Below, piece by piece: positions 6,984 through 7,146 of a stretch of DNA of 7,146 nucleotides (positions are counted from its first letter, which is position 1; each line of letters opens with the position of its first letter). The stretch is taken from the NCBI GenBank assembly GCA_021806345.1, contig JAJZXP010000341.1:1-7146 (forward strand), in the 5' to 3' direction. The notes beneath the pieces were generated by a model. That model had not been told where the DNA came from, ran no database searches, and saw only the letters and a list, made by a program, of their open reading frames with translations. The position numbers and the translations under genes were made by a program. Source of the stretch: Thermoplasmata archaeon (GTDB taxonomy: Archaea; Thermoplasmatota; Thermoplasmata; Thermoplasmatales; Thermoplasmataceae).

Positions 6984-7146
6984 ATGGGTAGACAACCGTC
7001 ATTAGAGGTCAAGAGGCATCTGACTTCGACTGAATTAAGAAAACTTATAAAGGAAGAACAGAAGAGAGGGAAGGTACTGCAGAGGCTCATTTTCATAAAT
7101 GATCTGTATAATGGGAAAAGCGTTCCGGAAGCGTCAAAAGATGTGG
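6984..7146 (+). CDS. IS630-type transposase, N-terminus (cut by window edge)
   Basis: From ATG6984 the frame stays open to the last base, giving 54 residues. It begins MGRQPSLEVKRHLT, continues with the basic 'KEEQKRGKVLQRLIFI', and ends in 'LYNGKSVPEASKDV', the first helices of a helix-turn-helix domain of the kind found at the start of IS630-family and related transposases. This part would bind the terminal inverted repeats; the DDE catalytic domain is beyond the window, so whether the element is intact cannot be judged. It is transcribed away from the MFS gene. Family assignment rests on this short segment. Confidence 0.65.
   Translation, partial: MGRQPSLEVKRHLTSTELRKLIKEEQKRGKVLQRLIFINDLYNGKSVPEASKDV

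Noticed and set aside
1413..7146. CRISPR array, tRNA or rRNA gene in the non-coding stretches
   Set aside because: No regularly spaced repeats, tRNA cloverleaf landmarks or rRNA-like blocks were seen when reading the intergenic regions.

Overview
The window looks like a piece of an archaeal chromosome, most likely from the Thermoplasmatales/Ferroplasma-like lineage. This is an inference from protein character (an archaeal-style rhamnonate dehydratase, the style of the IS3 and IS630 transposase fragments), frequent TTG starts with GGAGG/GGTGG-type ribosome binding sites, and AT-rich upstream regions resembling TATA boxes. No rRNA or tRNA gene is present to fix the taxonomy.

Layout. (1) Bases 2-1412, plus strand: the C-terminal half of an enolase-superfamily sugar-acid dehydratase resembling L-rhamnonate dehydratase, overlapped by a metallo-beta-lactamase-fold protein that has lost almost all of its metal ligands. 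(2) Bases 1413-2356: a decayed IS3-type transposase on the minus strand, with stops, frameshifts and loss of most of its catalytic core. (3) Bases 2357-6561, minus strand: a three-gene set in transcription order MFS transporter, then type I sulfatase (overlapping it by up to 26 bases), then a 289-base gap, then an anaerobic sulfatase-maturating radical SAM enzyme (anSME). (4) Bases 6562-6983: about 0.4 kb without a recognisable gene, holding the likely promoter region of the transporter-sulfatase unit. (5) From base 6984 to the right edge, plus strand: the N-terminus of an IS630-type transposase.

How the genes fit together. The sulfatase carries a Cys-type maturation motif (C57-V-P-S-R61), and the anSME has all the cysteines needed to convert that Cys to formylglycine without oxygen. 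The sulfatase has no signal peptide, so it should act in the cytoplasm, and the co-transcribed MFS protein is the obvious candidate importer of the sulfated substrate. The neighbouring sugar-acid dehydratase suggests, as a hypothesis only, that the substrate is a sulfated deoxysugar such as sulfated L-rhamnose or fucose. The sulfatase block is visibly more AT-rich than the dehydratase block and lies between two transposase genes (one dead, one cut by the window edge), so it looks like an acquired catabolic cassette.
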